Shown here: positions 45,139 to 52,940 of the stretch, one piece after another
Layout: each line of letters starts with the position of its first letter
Position numbering within the stretch: position 1 is the first letter of the stretch
From: an uncultured Lachnospiraceae bacterium
Lineage (GTDB): Bacteria; Bacillota; Clostridia; Lachnospirales; Lachnospiraceae
Length of the DNA: 64,000 bases
NCBI GenBank assembly: GCA_910587635.1
Contig: CAJUNB010000031.1
Span: 55,575-119,574 of the forward strand
Direction: 5' to 3'
Notes under the pieces: generated by a model
What the model saw: only the letters and a program-made list of their open reading frames with translations
Told to the model about the DNA's origin: nothing
Databases searched by the model: none
Position numbers and translations under genes: made by a program

Positions 45139-46899
45139 TCATACGTATTTCTCTACAAAATCAGCCATGGCTTTCAAAATAACCCATACGCTTGTAGCGC
45201 CTGCATCCTGGAAACCAATTGTCGTACCCTGTGTCTTTGCCCTTCCGAATTTTGCTTCAAATGTTTTTGTGCTTTCCACACCCGCGAGAGCCGCTGCCTC
45301 ACCTGCGCGGAGCATCGCCAGCATTCCTTTCTCCGCATTTGCTTCCAGTGCATCCACAGCCGGAGAAAGAGCATCTACCATCGTCTTATCCCCTACCTGT
45401 GCATGGCCCCTTTCCTGAATGGCAACAAGTGCTTTCCGCATCATACGGGCAATATCTCCCGCTTCCAAGGCGCTCTTTTGCTCTTCCCCTTTCGGACCGG
45501 CCATAAACATACTACCGAAAATGACACCGGAGGCGCCGCCCATACTCATGAGCATGGCATTTCCTGCGATCGAAAAAGGTACATATGCGTTGTCACCATC
45601 TGCCAGCTTCAGCAGTTCCACATGCGCTTTTTTCAGACCACCTTTCATACCGATTCCGTGATCTCCATCACCGATGGCACTGTCCACCTTTGTGAGCATC
45701 GGTTCCGCCTCTACCACAGCTTCTGCCACAGAAAGGAGCATCGCTTTGGCAGATACCGCATCCAGACTGTTTCCTTTGATCTCGGTTTTGTGATCTTCTA
45801 TGTATTTATGGCCCTCTTCCGGGTGATAATGACGATTTTCCCCTTCCGGCTCTGCTTCTTCCTCTTCTTCCACATCTGCTGCACTGTCATCAACAGCAAC
45901 ACTTCCCTTGGAATAATAGGGGCATGCACAGGGCATATCATAATATTTCTTCAGTTCCTCATCCATTTTCAGAAGAGAGATGGAAAATCCTCCCATTTCC
46001 AGTGTCGTACAATAGCTCCCCATCGTCGCATCATATACGGAAATACCATCCCGCTCCAGAATCTGCCTTAACCGACGATAGATAATGCTCATTTCCATCA
46101 ACGTAGTGCTCCCCAGGCCATTGATCAGCACACACACTTCTTCTCCTGCACTTACCGGCATATCCTTCTGAAGAGCATCGTATAAAAATTCTGTAATCTC
46201 ATCGGCAGGAGCCATCTTTGTCCGTTTGATACCCTTTTCCCCGTGGATTCCCATACCATATTCCATCTCATCATCTGGCAGCGTAAAGATCGGATCTTCT
46301 GCTCCCGGTATATGAGCTGATGTAGTAGCCACACCGATACTGCGCAGATTTTCTCTGGCATGCTCTGTCACCTTCAGTACCTCGTCCAGAGAGAGTCCCG
46401 CATCACAGGCAGCACCTGCGATCTTGATCATAAACAGATCTCCCGCAATCCCTCGGCGGTCTGTCAGTCTCTCCATCGGCGCAGACGCACAGTCATCCCA
46501 CACCCGCAAATGAGCAGTGGGGATTCCCTCATCATTTAACATTTCTTCTGCCATATCAAAGTTCAGGTTGTCACCGGCATAGTTACCGTACAGGAAAAGA
46601 ATCCCTTTGCCGGCATCAACGGCTTTGGCAGTTTTATAAATTGTCCCTGGATCAGGAGAAGCAAAAATATTGCCGCAGGCTGCCGCATCTCCCAGCCCTT
46701 TTCCGACAAAGCCATCGAACATCGGTTCATGCCCGCTGCCCCCACCGATGACAAGGGCAACCTTATCTTTTCTGTGGTGTCTCAAAATCAGACCGTTTAC
46801 TTCCGGGTGCTTCCGATACTCTTTGGAAAAGCAGGCTGCAAATCCCTCCAATGCCTCTGACGCAACATTGTCAAATTCATTGACAAATTTCTTCATCAT
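45139..46899 (-). CDS. Fused DhaK-DhaL dihydroxyacetone kinase family enzyme
   Basis: This protein of about 586 residues joins a DhaK domain (1-330) to a DhaL domain (about 385-580) through an acidic linker. DhaK has GGGSGHEP and the substrate-binding His at 219 (GMGIHGEKGIK), which forms a hemiaminal with the ketose. DhaL has DSAIGDGDHGIGMKGG with the Asp ligands that hold Mg-ADP or ATP, and GASGVIFGSMF. Fusion of K and L indicates an ATP-dependent kinase rather than a PTS one. The start at 46899 follows GGGGGA. Possible substrates are dihydroxyacetone or L-erythrulose; sequence cannot decide. Confidence 0.9.
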   Translation of the reverse strand: MMKKFVNEFDNVASEALEGFAACFSKEYRKHPEVNGLILRHHRKDKVALVIGGGSGHEPMFDGFVGKGLGDAAACGNIFASPDPGTIYKTAKAVDAGKGILFLYGNYAGDNLNFDMAEEMLNDEGIPTAHLRVWDDCASAPMERLTDRRGIAGDLFMIKIAGAACDAGLSLDEVLKVTEHARENLRSIGVATTSAHIPGAEDPIFTLPDDEMEYGMGIHGEKGIKRTKMAPADEITEFLYDALQKDMPVSAGEEVCVLINGLGSTTLMEMSIIYRRLRQILERDGISVYDATMGSYCTTLEMGGFSISLLKMDEELKKYYDMPCACPYYSKGSVAVDDSAADVEEEEEAEPEGENRHYHPEEGHKYIEDHKTEIKGNSLDAVSAKAMLLSVAEAVVEAEPMLTKVDSAIGDGDHGIGMKGGLKKAHVELLKLADGDNAYVPFSIAGNAMLMSMGGASGVIFGSMFMAGPKGEEQKSALEAGDIARMMRKALVAIQERGHAQVGDKTMVDALSPAVDALEANAEKGMLAMLRAGEAAALAGVESTKTFEAKFGRAKTQGTTIGFQDAGATSVWVILKAMADFVEKYV

Positions 46900-46916
46900 C
46901 GTTTTTATTCCCCCTT

Positions 46917-47312
46917 TTATTTCTTCGTCTGTGTAAATTCCAGCTGACAACCGTTCGGATCTTCAAACAGCATAAAATAGCATCCAAGCTTATCGCTGAA
47001 AGCAGGCCCTTCCGATATCTTAACGCCTTCTGCCTTTAATTCCTCTGCGGCCTTGAAAATATCATCCACGTCAAATGCCACATGACGGAATACCCCGGCA
47101 TCTACTTCTGTATAGACTGCCGGTTTTGTCTCATAAAAATATTCCAACAGTTCCAGCTTAACACCGCCTGGCAAAGCAAAATAACGGATATAGTGATCTC
47201 CCATATTAATTTCATTCAATTTTTCAAGTCCCAAGACTCTTCCATAGAAATCCAGACTCTTATCAATATCTTTCATATTGATCGTAATATGATTGATAGC
47301 TTCAATTTTCAT
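46917..47312 (-). CDS. VOC-family (glyoxalase-like) protein
   Basis: This 131-residue protein has the vicinal oxygen chelate fold: INHITINMKDIDKSLDFYGRVLGLEK and later FRHVAFDVDDIFKA and GCYFMLFEDPNGCQLEFTQ. The four metal ligands of the glyoxalase I type appear as His8, a Glu in KLELLEY, His in FRHVAF and Glu in CQLEF. VOC proteins catalyse isomerisation, epimerisation or ring opening of vicinal oxygen substrates. It begins its own transcription unit after a terminator and precedes DhaKL, so it may process a phospho-AI-2 derivative (inference). Confidence 0.88.
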   Translation of the reverse strand: MKIEAINHITINMKDIDKSLDFYGRVLGLEKLNEINMGDHYIRYFALPGGVKLELLEYFYETKPAVYTEVDAGVFRHVAFDVDDIFKAAEELKAEGVKISEGPAFSDKLGCYFMLFEDPNGCQLEFTQTKK

Positions 47313-47338
47313 CTAAATACCCCTTTCCAAAAGATTCT

Positions 47339-47366
47339 ATCATACAGAAAATGGTAATGCAATCAA
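47339..47366 (-). promoter_or_regulatory. Candidate promoter of the VOC-DhaKL-TIM unit
   Basis: On the minus strand TTGATT (47361-47366) and TATGAT (47339-47344) are 16 bp apart, about 27 bp before the VOC ATG. It lies just downstream of the terminator of the previous gene. Confidence 0.5.
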
Positions 47367-47368
47367 AC

Positions 47369-47396
47369 AAAAAAGCTGAAGGCCAAAGCCCCCAGC
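47369..47396 (-). terminator. Terminator between the aldo/keto reductase and VOC genes
   Basis: On the minus strand GCTGGGGGC and GCCTTCAGC pair over 9 bp (two G-U) around TTTG, followed by TTTTTT. It lies 12 bp after the reductase stop. Confidence 0.8.
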
Positions 47397-47407
47397 CTTT
47401 TCAAATT

Positions 47408-48403
47408 TTACAGTTCGCTCATAAGAGGCGGTGCAAGGTATTCTTTCCCTACCTGAACCGGAACATGCTTAGCCACTAAATAGGACATATAGTCACACTG
47501 CTCCGGAGAAAGTTTGAAATCAGTGCATCCGGCGATAGGTCCAAGATGGTGCGGTTTGCGGCATCCATACAGAGCGCAGCTGACACCTTTATCCAATACC
47601 CAACGCATTGCAATCTCATCTACCTTTTTGCCAAGTGTCTTCGCATATTCTTTCAGTTCATCCACTGCAGCCAGATGATTCAGGAAGTTTTCCCCGAGAT
47701 ATTTCGGATCTTTTTCGCCACGCATATCCCCGTCATTGAACTTCGTATCCTTCGTATACGTACCATGCAGCATACCACGACAGAGAGAAGAATATCCGAG
47801 AATGGAGATTCCATGTTCCTGTGCATAGGGAATCTGATTTTCAAATAACTTATCTTCCAGAATGTTGTAGGAAGGCTGAATGAAGTGAACCGGAGCATAT
47901 TTTCTCCACTCATCGATCATTGCATTCGTATAATTGGAAAGACCAATGGCACGAATCTTACCGGAGTCCAAAATCTCTTTCAGGCACTGCGCTGTTTCAG
48001 CGATCGGTACGTCTGCATCCGGCCAGTGTACCTGATAAATATCTATGTAATTTGTCTGAAGTCTTTCCAGAGAAGCTTCCACTTCCTTTTTCAGTGTCTC
48101 CGGGCGGGAATCACGATATACCGTACCCTTATCGTCCCAGCTCAGACCACATTTGGTAGCCAATATTACTTTATTACGATAACCACTCTCTTTCAGTGCA
48201 CGCCCTACCAGCTTCTCGGAATGTCCCTCGCCATACGCCGGAGCCGTATCGATCAACGTCACGTCCATCTCTACTGCTTTTTTAATCGTTTCCACTGCCA
48301 TTTCATCTGCTTCAGATGTGATGACCTCACCCCATCCGCCCATAGCCCAGGTTCCCAGGCCTACACGGGAAATCGCACCTACGGGTGAATTAATATACTC
48401 CAT
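47408..48403 (-). CDS. Aldo/keto reductase
   Basis: This 331-residue TIM-barrel enzyme has the catalytic tetrad Asp52, Tyr57 (LIDTAPAYGEGHSE), Lys84 (ILATKCGLS) and His126 (YQVHWPDA). The NADPH-binding end includes IRAIGLSNY and a C-terminal ALYGCRKPHHLGPIAGC. It reduces carbonyl groups with NADPH. It follows lsrF by 41 bp and may reduce an AI-2 breakdown product or the 2-carbonyl of DPD. This role is inference. Confidence 0.93.
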   Translation of the reverse strand: MEYINSPVGAISRVGLGTWAMGGWGEVITSEADEMAVETIKKAVEMDVTLIDTAPAYGEGHSEKLVGRALKESGYRNKVILATKCGLSWDDKGTVYRDSRPETLKKEVEASLERLQTNYIDIYQVHWPDADVPIAETAQCLKEILDSGKIRAIGLSNYTNAMIDEWRKYAPVHFIQPSYNILEDKLFENQIPYAQEHGISILGYSSLCRGMLHGTYTKDTKFNDGDMRGEKDPKYLGENFLNHLAAVDELKEYAKTLGKKVDEIAMRWVLDKGVSCALYGCRKPHHLGPIAGCTDFKLSPEQCDYMSYLVAKHVPVQVGKEYLAPPLMSEL

Positions 48404-48444
48404 AAATGATTCCTCCTTTTTAATAAGTAGAATTTAATAGTTTC

Positions 48445-49326
48445 TTATTTATGAATTGCATCCTCGTAGAACGCAAATGCTTCTTTATCTGTATAACCTT
48501 CATGAACGACTTTTGCCACAGCCGCACTCATCTCTACCGGATGCAGACTCTGGAAAATATTACGTCCCATATCTACCCCACATGCCCCTTTGCTTATGAC
48601 GTCATAGGCAAGAGTAAGCGCATCCTTTTCAGAGAGCTTCTTTCCTCCGGCAACTACAATCGGTACCGGGCAGGCTGCCACAACTTCCTCGAAATTTTCT
48701 ACATTATAAGTCTTTACCATCTGCACACCCATCTCAGCAAGAATACGGGTTGCCAGTTTAAAGTAACGATCGGTACGCTCCATATCTTTTCCAACAGCAA
48801 CAACACCCATCGTCGGAATGCTGTACCGAAAACCATCATTGATAACACGTGACAGATTATCAATGCTGGAAAGCTGTCCATCTGCTCCGATAAAACACTG
48901 AACTGCCATACAGTCAGCATTCATACGAACAGCATCCTGAATATCCACTGCTACAATCTCATGGGAGAGATCATCCTGCAGCATAGAAGAACCGGAAGTC
49001 GTACGAAGCGCAATTGCCTTACGGCAGTCCGGCCTCACACAAGAACGGATCGCTCCCCGGGTTCCCATGAGACAGTCTACATTGTCCAGAAGCGGCGGAA
49101 TCACAAGATCAAGCCGTTCCAGACCAGCGGTAGAACCCATAAAATATCCATGATCAAAAGCGAACATGACTGTTTTACCGCTCTTCGGATTGAAAATATT
49201 AGAAAGATGTTTCTTCATTCCCCAGTCCAGATTATTTGAACCCTTTACATGAAAATCCCCCTGGTTTGCAAAGGGCACCTCAACATGATAATCCTTTGCT
49301 ACTTTTACTCCTTCCAAGTCAGCCAT
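48445..49326 (-). CDS. lsrF: LsrF, 3-hydroxy-2,4-pentadione-5-phosphate thiolase
   Basis: This 293-residue class I aldolase-fold protein closely resembles E. coli LsrF along its length: DWGMKKHLSNIFNPKSGKTVMFAFDHGYF, GLERLDLVIPPLL, PTMGVVAVGKDMERTDRYFKLATRI, and CPVPIVVAGGKKL. The catalytic Lys is at 205 (VKTYNVENFEE). LsrF transfers an acetyl group from phosphorylated AI-2 product (P-HPD) to CoA, giving acetyl-CoA and DHAP. It lies between lsrB and the aldo/keto reductase. The 240-bp gap upstream of it has its own oddities. Confidence 0.93.
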   Translation of the reverse strand: MADLEGVKVAKDYHVEVPFANQGDFHVKGSNNLDWGMKKHLSNIFNPKSGKTVMFAFDHGYFMGSTAGLERLDLVIPPLLDNVDCLMGTRGAIRSCVRPDCRKAIALRTTSGSSMLQDDLSHEIVAVDIQDAVRMNADCMAVQCFIGADGQLSSIDNLSRVINDGFRYSIPTMGVVAVGKDMERTDRYFKLATRILAEMGVQMVKTYNVENFEEVVAACPVPIVVAGGKKLSEKDALTLAYDVISKGACGVDMGRNIFQSLHPVEMSAAVAKVVHEGYTDKEAFAFYEDAIHK

Positions 49327-49375
49327 TGTTATATTCTCCTCATTTTCTATATTTGTGAATCAAATGTATAGACAG

Positions 49376-49515
49376 AATTGCGCAGGCGCGATTCGCCGCG
49401 CGGGGACTGCCTTAGCAGCCATTTCCTCTCTGCGAGCTACGCCGAGTGCGGTCACATAGTGATATCTTCTCGCATGAGTACGCATATTTAAGGGCGGCCA
49501 TCCCTGACCGCCCTT
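49376..49515. other. GC-rich spacer with inverted repeats between lsrB and lsrF
   Basis: The 49327-49566 gap contains a block much richer in GC than its surroundings (about 49378-49460), with GGCG/CGCC and CTGC/GCAG small hairpins. It ends in a hairpin AAGGGCGG/CCGCCCTT (49490-49515). The last hairpin lies at the 3' side of lsrB on the minus strand and could stabilise the lsrB message or partly terminate. No reading frame or promoter is clear in it. Confidence 0.6.
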
Positions 49516-49566
49516 TCTTCTACAAACTTAAGCCAGGCAAGATCAGTATCTCGTCAGCAAATATTT

Positions 49567-50778
49567 TTAGAAGTTGTAATCATGTACATTGTCAGCAGTC
49601 CACATTGTTCTTTCAGGAAGGAAGATAACGCCATTGTTTACGTCACCAGTCTCAGCACCTTCTGAAATTTCGCCATTTTCAACAACTGTAACTTCGCCGA
49701 TCTGAGGGATATTCAGCTTATCACCTACATGAAGCTCATTGCCAGCTGCCAGGTAAGCGCCTACATAGCAAGCGATACCACCCTGGATAGCTGTATCCCA
49801 GAGTCCTGCACAGTCAATAATACCATTGTCGATGAAGTCTGCAACTGCATTAGGTGTAGCAAATCCGATTGCACAAACATCAGCTTTTGTCAGGCCCTTA
49901 TTCTGGATAGCCTGTGCCTGTCCGGGCATAGCTGTGGAGTCCGGGCACATAATCAGATCAACATCAGGATAAGCTTCCAGAATTGCCTCACCTGTAGATA
50001 CTGCCTGGTCAGAGTCCTGATTGGAATAGAAATAGTCAGGAGATGCCATTGTCCAGTTCGGATATTTCTCTTTGATCGTAGCCTGTGCAGACTCAACCCA
50101 GGAATTCTGGTCTGTAACTGTAGGGTTGGAATAATGCCATACATAAGAAATCTCATCCTTTTCAGGATCTTTTCCTTCTGCTTTCAGGGCATAAAGAGCC
50201 TGTTCAATCAGGAAATCACCGAGCTGCTTCGGAGAACCCTGGGATACCATGATCTGACGTGCAGATGTAGTGATGTCAGAGTCCCATGTACAAACTACGA
50301 TACCTGCATCAGCAGCTTCTTTCATAGCAGCATCCAGACCCGTTGCGTCTACTGCGGAAAGAACGATAGCATCAGCGCCTGCATTGATTGCATTGTTGAT
50401 ACATGTGATCTGATCGGTAACGTCAGCATTCGGGGAACCTTCATACTGAATCGTGAAGCCCCAGGACGGATCTGCAGCAAATGCCTGAGAACCATCATTA
50501 GCGGACTCGAAGAAAGAGTTACCAGTTACCTTCGGAATGAAGTAAACCAGTTTGTCGGACAGGTCAGGTGTTTCTCCTGTCGCAGCTGCTTCCTCAGCAG
50601 GTGCCGCCTCTTCAGCAGACGCTGCATCTTCAGCAGGTGCTGCCTCTTCAGCAGGCGCTGCTTCTTCAGCAGGTGCAGAAGCAGGCTCGCTTGTTGCACT
50701 GTCGGAAGATGCGCCACATCCGGCAAGGAGTGACACTACCATTCCGAGAGACAAAACTAACGCAATAACTTTTTTCAT
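49567..50778 (-). CDS. lsrB: LsrB, AI-2 binding lipoprotein
   Basis: This 403-residue protein is a type I periplasmic-fold sugar-binding lipoprotein with a signal ending LLAGC (17-21), an Ala/Glu/Pro-rich linker (25-70) and the binding domain. Aligned by eye to Salmonella LsrB, the six AI-2 contact positions are Lys83 (FIPK), Asp166 (TWDSD), Asp223 and Gln224 (VTDQN), Pro279 (CPDST) and Ser281 in place of Ala222. Five of six are kept. The start at 50778 follows GGAG; a longer frame upstream lacks a signal peptide. It delivers AI-2 to LsrACD. Confidence 0.88.
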   Translation of the reverse strand: MKKVIALVLSLGMVVSLLAGCGASSDSATSEPASAPAEEAAPAEEAAPAEDAASAEEAAPAEEAAATGETPDLSDKLVYFIPKVTGNSFFESANDGSQAFAADPSWGFTIQYEGSPNADVTDQITCINNAINAGADAIVLSAVDATGLDAAMKEAADAGIVVCTWDSDITTSARQIMVSQGSPKQLGDFLIEQALYALKAEGKDPEKDEISYVWHYSNPTVTDQNSWVESAQATIKEKYPNWTMASPDYFYSNQDSDQAVSTGEAILEAYPDVDLIMCPDSTAMPGQAQAIQNKGLTKADVCAIGFATPNAVADFIDNGIIDCAGLWDTAIQGGIACYVGAYLAAGNELHVGDKLNIPQIGEVTVVENGEISEGAETGDVNNGVIFLPERTMWTADNVHDYNF

Positions 50779-50869
50779 TTTTTTCTCTCCTTTTTCTTGT
50801 TTTTTATATCCATGGGATTTCCCATAAATACCATTATGTAGCTCTATTATATAAATTTTTTCCGACCGT

Positions 50870-51931
50870 CTATGCTTTCTTTTTGCTCTTTGCAAGTAAA
50901 TTTTGCATGAACGGCGATGCCAGCACTGCACGCCCTACAACCACGATAATCAGCAAAAGCCCGATCGGCACATCCAGATACTGACTGTTTACTTTAAAGC
51001 AAAGAGGCAGACCAAATCTGAGAATACCTACCACAAGAGCTGCCAGGGCCGTACCGATTACCGAGCCTTTACCCCCTGTACTCAACGTACCACCAAGTAC
51101 AACCGCCGTAATAATAGACATCGTGCTCGTACTTCCCAGATCACACTTGGAAGATCCTACATAAGCTGTAGTAATAATACCGGCAATACCGGCCGCCATA
51201 CCGGAAAACATATAAGTGCTCATAATCACCCGGCGGCTGTTGATACCGCAATATTCTGCAGCATCTTTATTTGTACCTACCAGAAATACTTTACGTCCGT
51301 ATTTGGACTTATGTAAAATAAAATAGGCAATCACTGCAAGTAACAAAAAGATAACAAGCTGTATCGGAACAACTCCGCCCACTTTATATTTACCTAAAAA
51401 GGTAAAATATTCCGGGAAACCACTGATTCCCTGATATGCTGCCGACTGAGACAGGTTCGATACGAGAAGGGCAATACCCGCGTACAGGAAACTTCCCCCC
51501 AGCGTAATAACCATGGCCTGCACACCGCAGTAAGCAATGAAAAATCCTGAAAGTGCACCGCACGCGATAGCACAGATGAGTCCGATCAGCGCTGCTACCC
51601 AAATATTCAGTCCAAAGTCCTGCCAGCCCACACCGATGATAATGGAAACGAGCCCCAGTATCGAAGCTGCCTGAATATCAATACCTCCTGTGATCAATAC
51701 AAAGGTCACAAACAATGAAATAATACAGACTGCCATGACATCATTTAAGGATCCAAAGATAACTCTTGTCATGAGAAATCTGGAATTTGCCGTACCAAAA
51801 ATTACAAACTCCGCCACAATCAGCAGGAACAAAAAAGCTTCCCAGCTTTTAAACGCACTTTTTATCCTCGCCCCGGGAGTTGTATAGGCAATTAACGGTT
51901 CCTGAGTCGTTTTCTTTTCTTTATCACTCAT
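50870..51931 (-). CDS. lsrD: LsrD-like ABC transporter permease
   Basis: This 353-residue protein has about eight to ten membrane helices and belongs to the RbsC/AraH family: SLNDVMAVCIISLFVTFVLITGGIDIQAASILGL and the EAA-like loop VGTNKDAAEYCGINSRRVIMSTYMFSGMAAGIAG. It pairs with the next permease to form the AI-2 channel. Its ATG overlaps the lsrC stop in TAATG, coupling translation. Assignment as D is by gene order (A-C-D-B). Confidence 0.88.
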   Translation of the reverse strand: MSDKEKKTTQEPLIAYTTPGARIKSAFKSWEAFLFLLIVAEFVIFGTANSRFLMTRVIFGSLNDVMAVCIISLFVTFVLITGGIDIQAASILGLVSIIIGVGWQDFGLNIWVAALIGLICAIACGALSGFFIAYCGVQAMVITLGGSFLYAGIALLVSNLSQSAAYQGISGFPEYFTFLGKYKVGGVVPIQLVIFLLLAVIAYFILHKSKYGRKVFLVGTNKDAAEYCGINSRRVIMSTYMFSGMAAGIAGIITTAYVGSSKCDLGSTSTMSIITAVVLGGTLSTGGKGSVIGTALAALVVGILRFGLPLCFKVNSQYLDVPIGLLLIIVVVGRAVLASPFMQNLLAKSKKKA

Positions 51932-52938
51932 TATTCTGCCTTACCTCCTTCCAAAGCTGCTGTTCTCGCCAACAGACGCTCCCGCCTTGTCTTTGTCACT
52001 TTCTTTTTCTGGCTGACTGCATCGAATACTACAATCGCAATCAAAACGACACCGGTAATGGCATCATTATAATCGGAAGAAAGTCCGATAAACACAAGCA
52101 ACCGGGAAATGGAGGAAATAATAATCGCTCCGATAGCGCTTCCCAGAATGGAACCGACTCCGCCCGTCAGGCTCAGGCCCCCAAGCACACAGGCTGCGAT
52201 AGCCGTCATCTCATATCCGTTGCCGGTGGACGGCTGAATAAATCCTACTCTCGTACCATAGACAATGCCTGCAATGGCTGCAAAAATACCACAGAGCACA
52301 TAGGCAATAACCTTTACCATAGTAGAAGGAATACCTACCAGGTTTGCACCGTTAGCATTATCGCCTACCGCAATGAAATATTTTCCCTGTCTGACTCTCG
52401 TCGTTATAACAAAAGCAATCATCGCCAACACAAGTGCGAAAACATAAATACCTGTCAATCCCCCCAGTTTAAACTGTGCAATCTGTGTATAATAAGGGGG
52501 AAGGTTCTCTACCCACTTACAATCTGTATATACATATACGAGCCCTCTGACCGTACCCATAACGCCTACTGTAAAAATCAGGGAAGGAATCTTCAGGATT
52601 GCCACACCCCAGCCATTGAGCAGACCGATCAGAGCACCCACTATGATTGACACAATTATCGCAACGGCAAAATTTGAACCGTCACGAATCATAGAACAGC
52701 AGATCGCCGCACACATACAGAGACTTGCACCGATGGAACAGTCGATCTCACCTACCAGGATTACAAACGCAATGCCCGCTGCCAGTAACGTATAGATAAC
52801 AGCTCCGTTTAAGCAGTTCATAATATTGTCAAGCTGCAGGAAAGTCGGATTTACAATACCTACTATCAGAAAAAGTGCAATCAGACAGAGGAAGCTTGTC
52901 ATTTCGCGAACTTTTAAAATATTTTTTATCTTCTCCAT
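51931..52938 (-). CDS. lsrC: LsrC-like ABC transporter permease
   Basis: This 335-residue RbsC-family permease has LLAAGIAFVILVGEIDCSIGASLCMCAAI and the coupling loop AVGDNANGANLVGIPSTMVKVIAYVLCGIFAAIAG. It lies two bases after lsrA. The C-terminal KKKVTKTRRERLL tail is cytosolic. With LsrD it makes the membrane part of the AI-2 importer. Confidence 0.88.
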   Translation of the reverse strand: MEKIKNILKVREMTSFLCLIALFLIVGIVNPTFLQLDNIMNCLNGAVIYTLLAAGIAFVILVGEIDCSIGASLCMCAAICCSMIRDGSNFAVAIIVSIIVGALIGLLNGWGVAILKIPSLIFTVGVMGTVRGLVYVYTDCKWVENLPPYYTQIAQFKLGGLTGIYVFALVLAMIAFVITTRVRQGKYFIAVGDNANGANLVGIPSTMVKVIAYVLCGIFAAIAGIVYGTRVGFIQPSTGNGYEMTAIAACVLGGLSLTGGVGSILGSAIGAIIISSISRLLVFIGLSSDYNDAITGVVLIAIVVFDAVSQKKKVTKTRRERLLARTAALEGGKAE

Positions 52939-52940
52939 GC

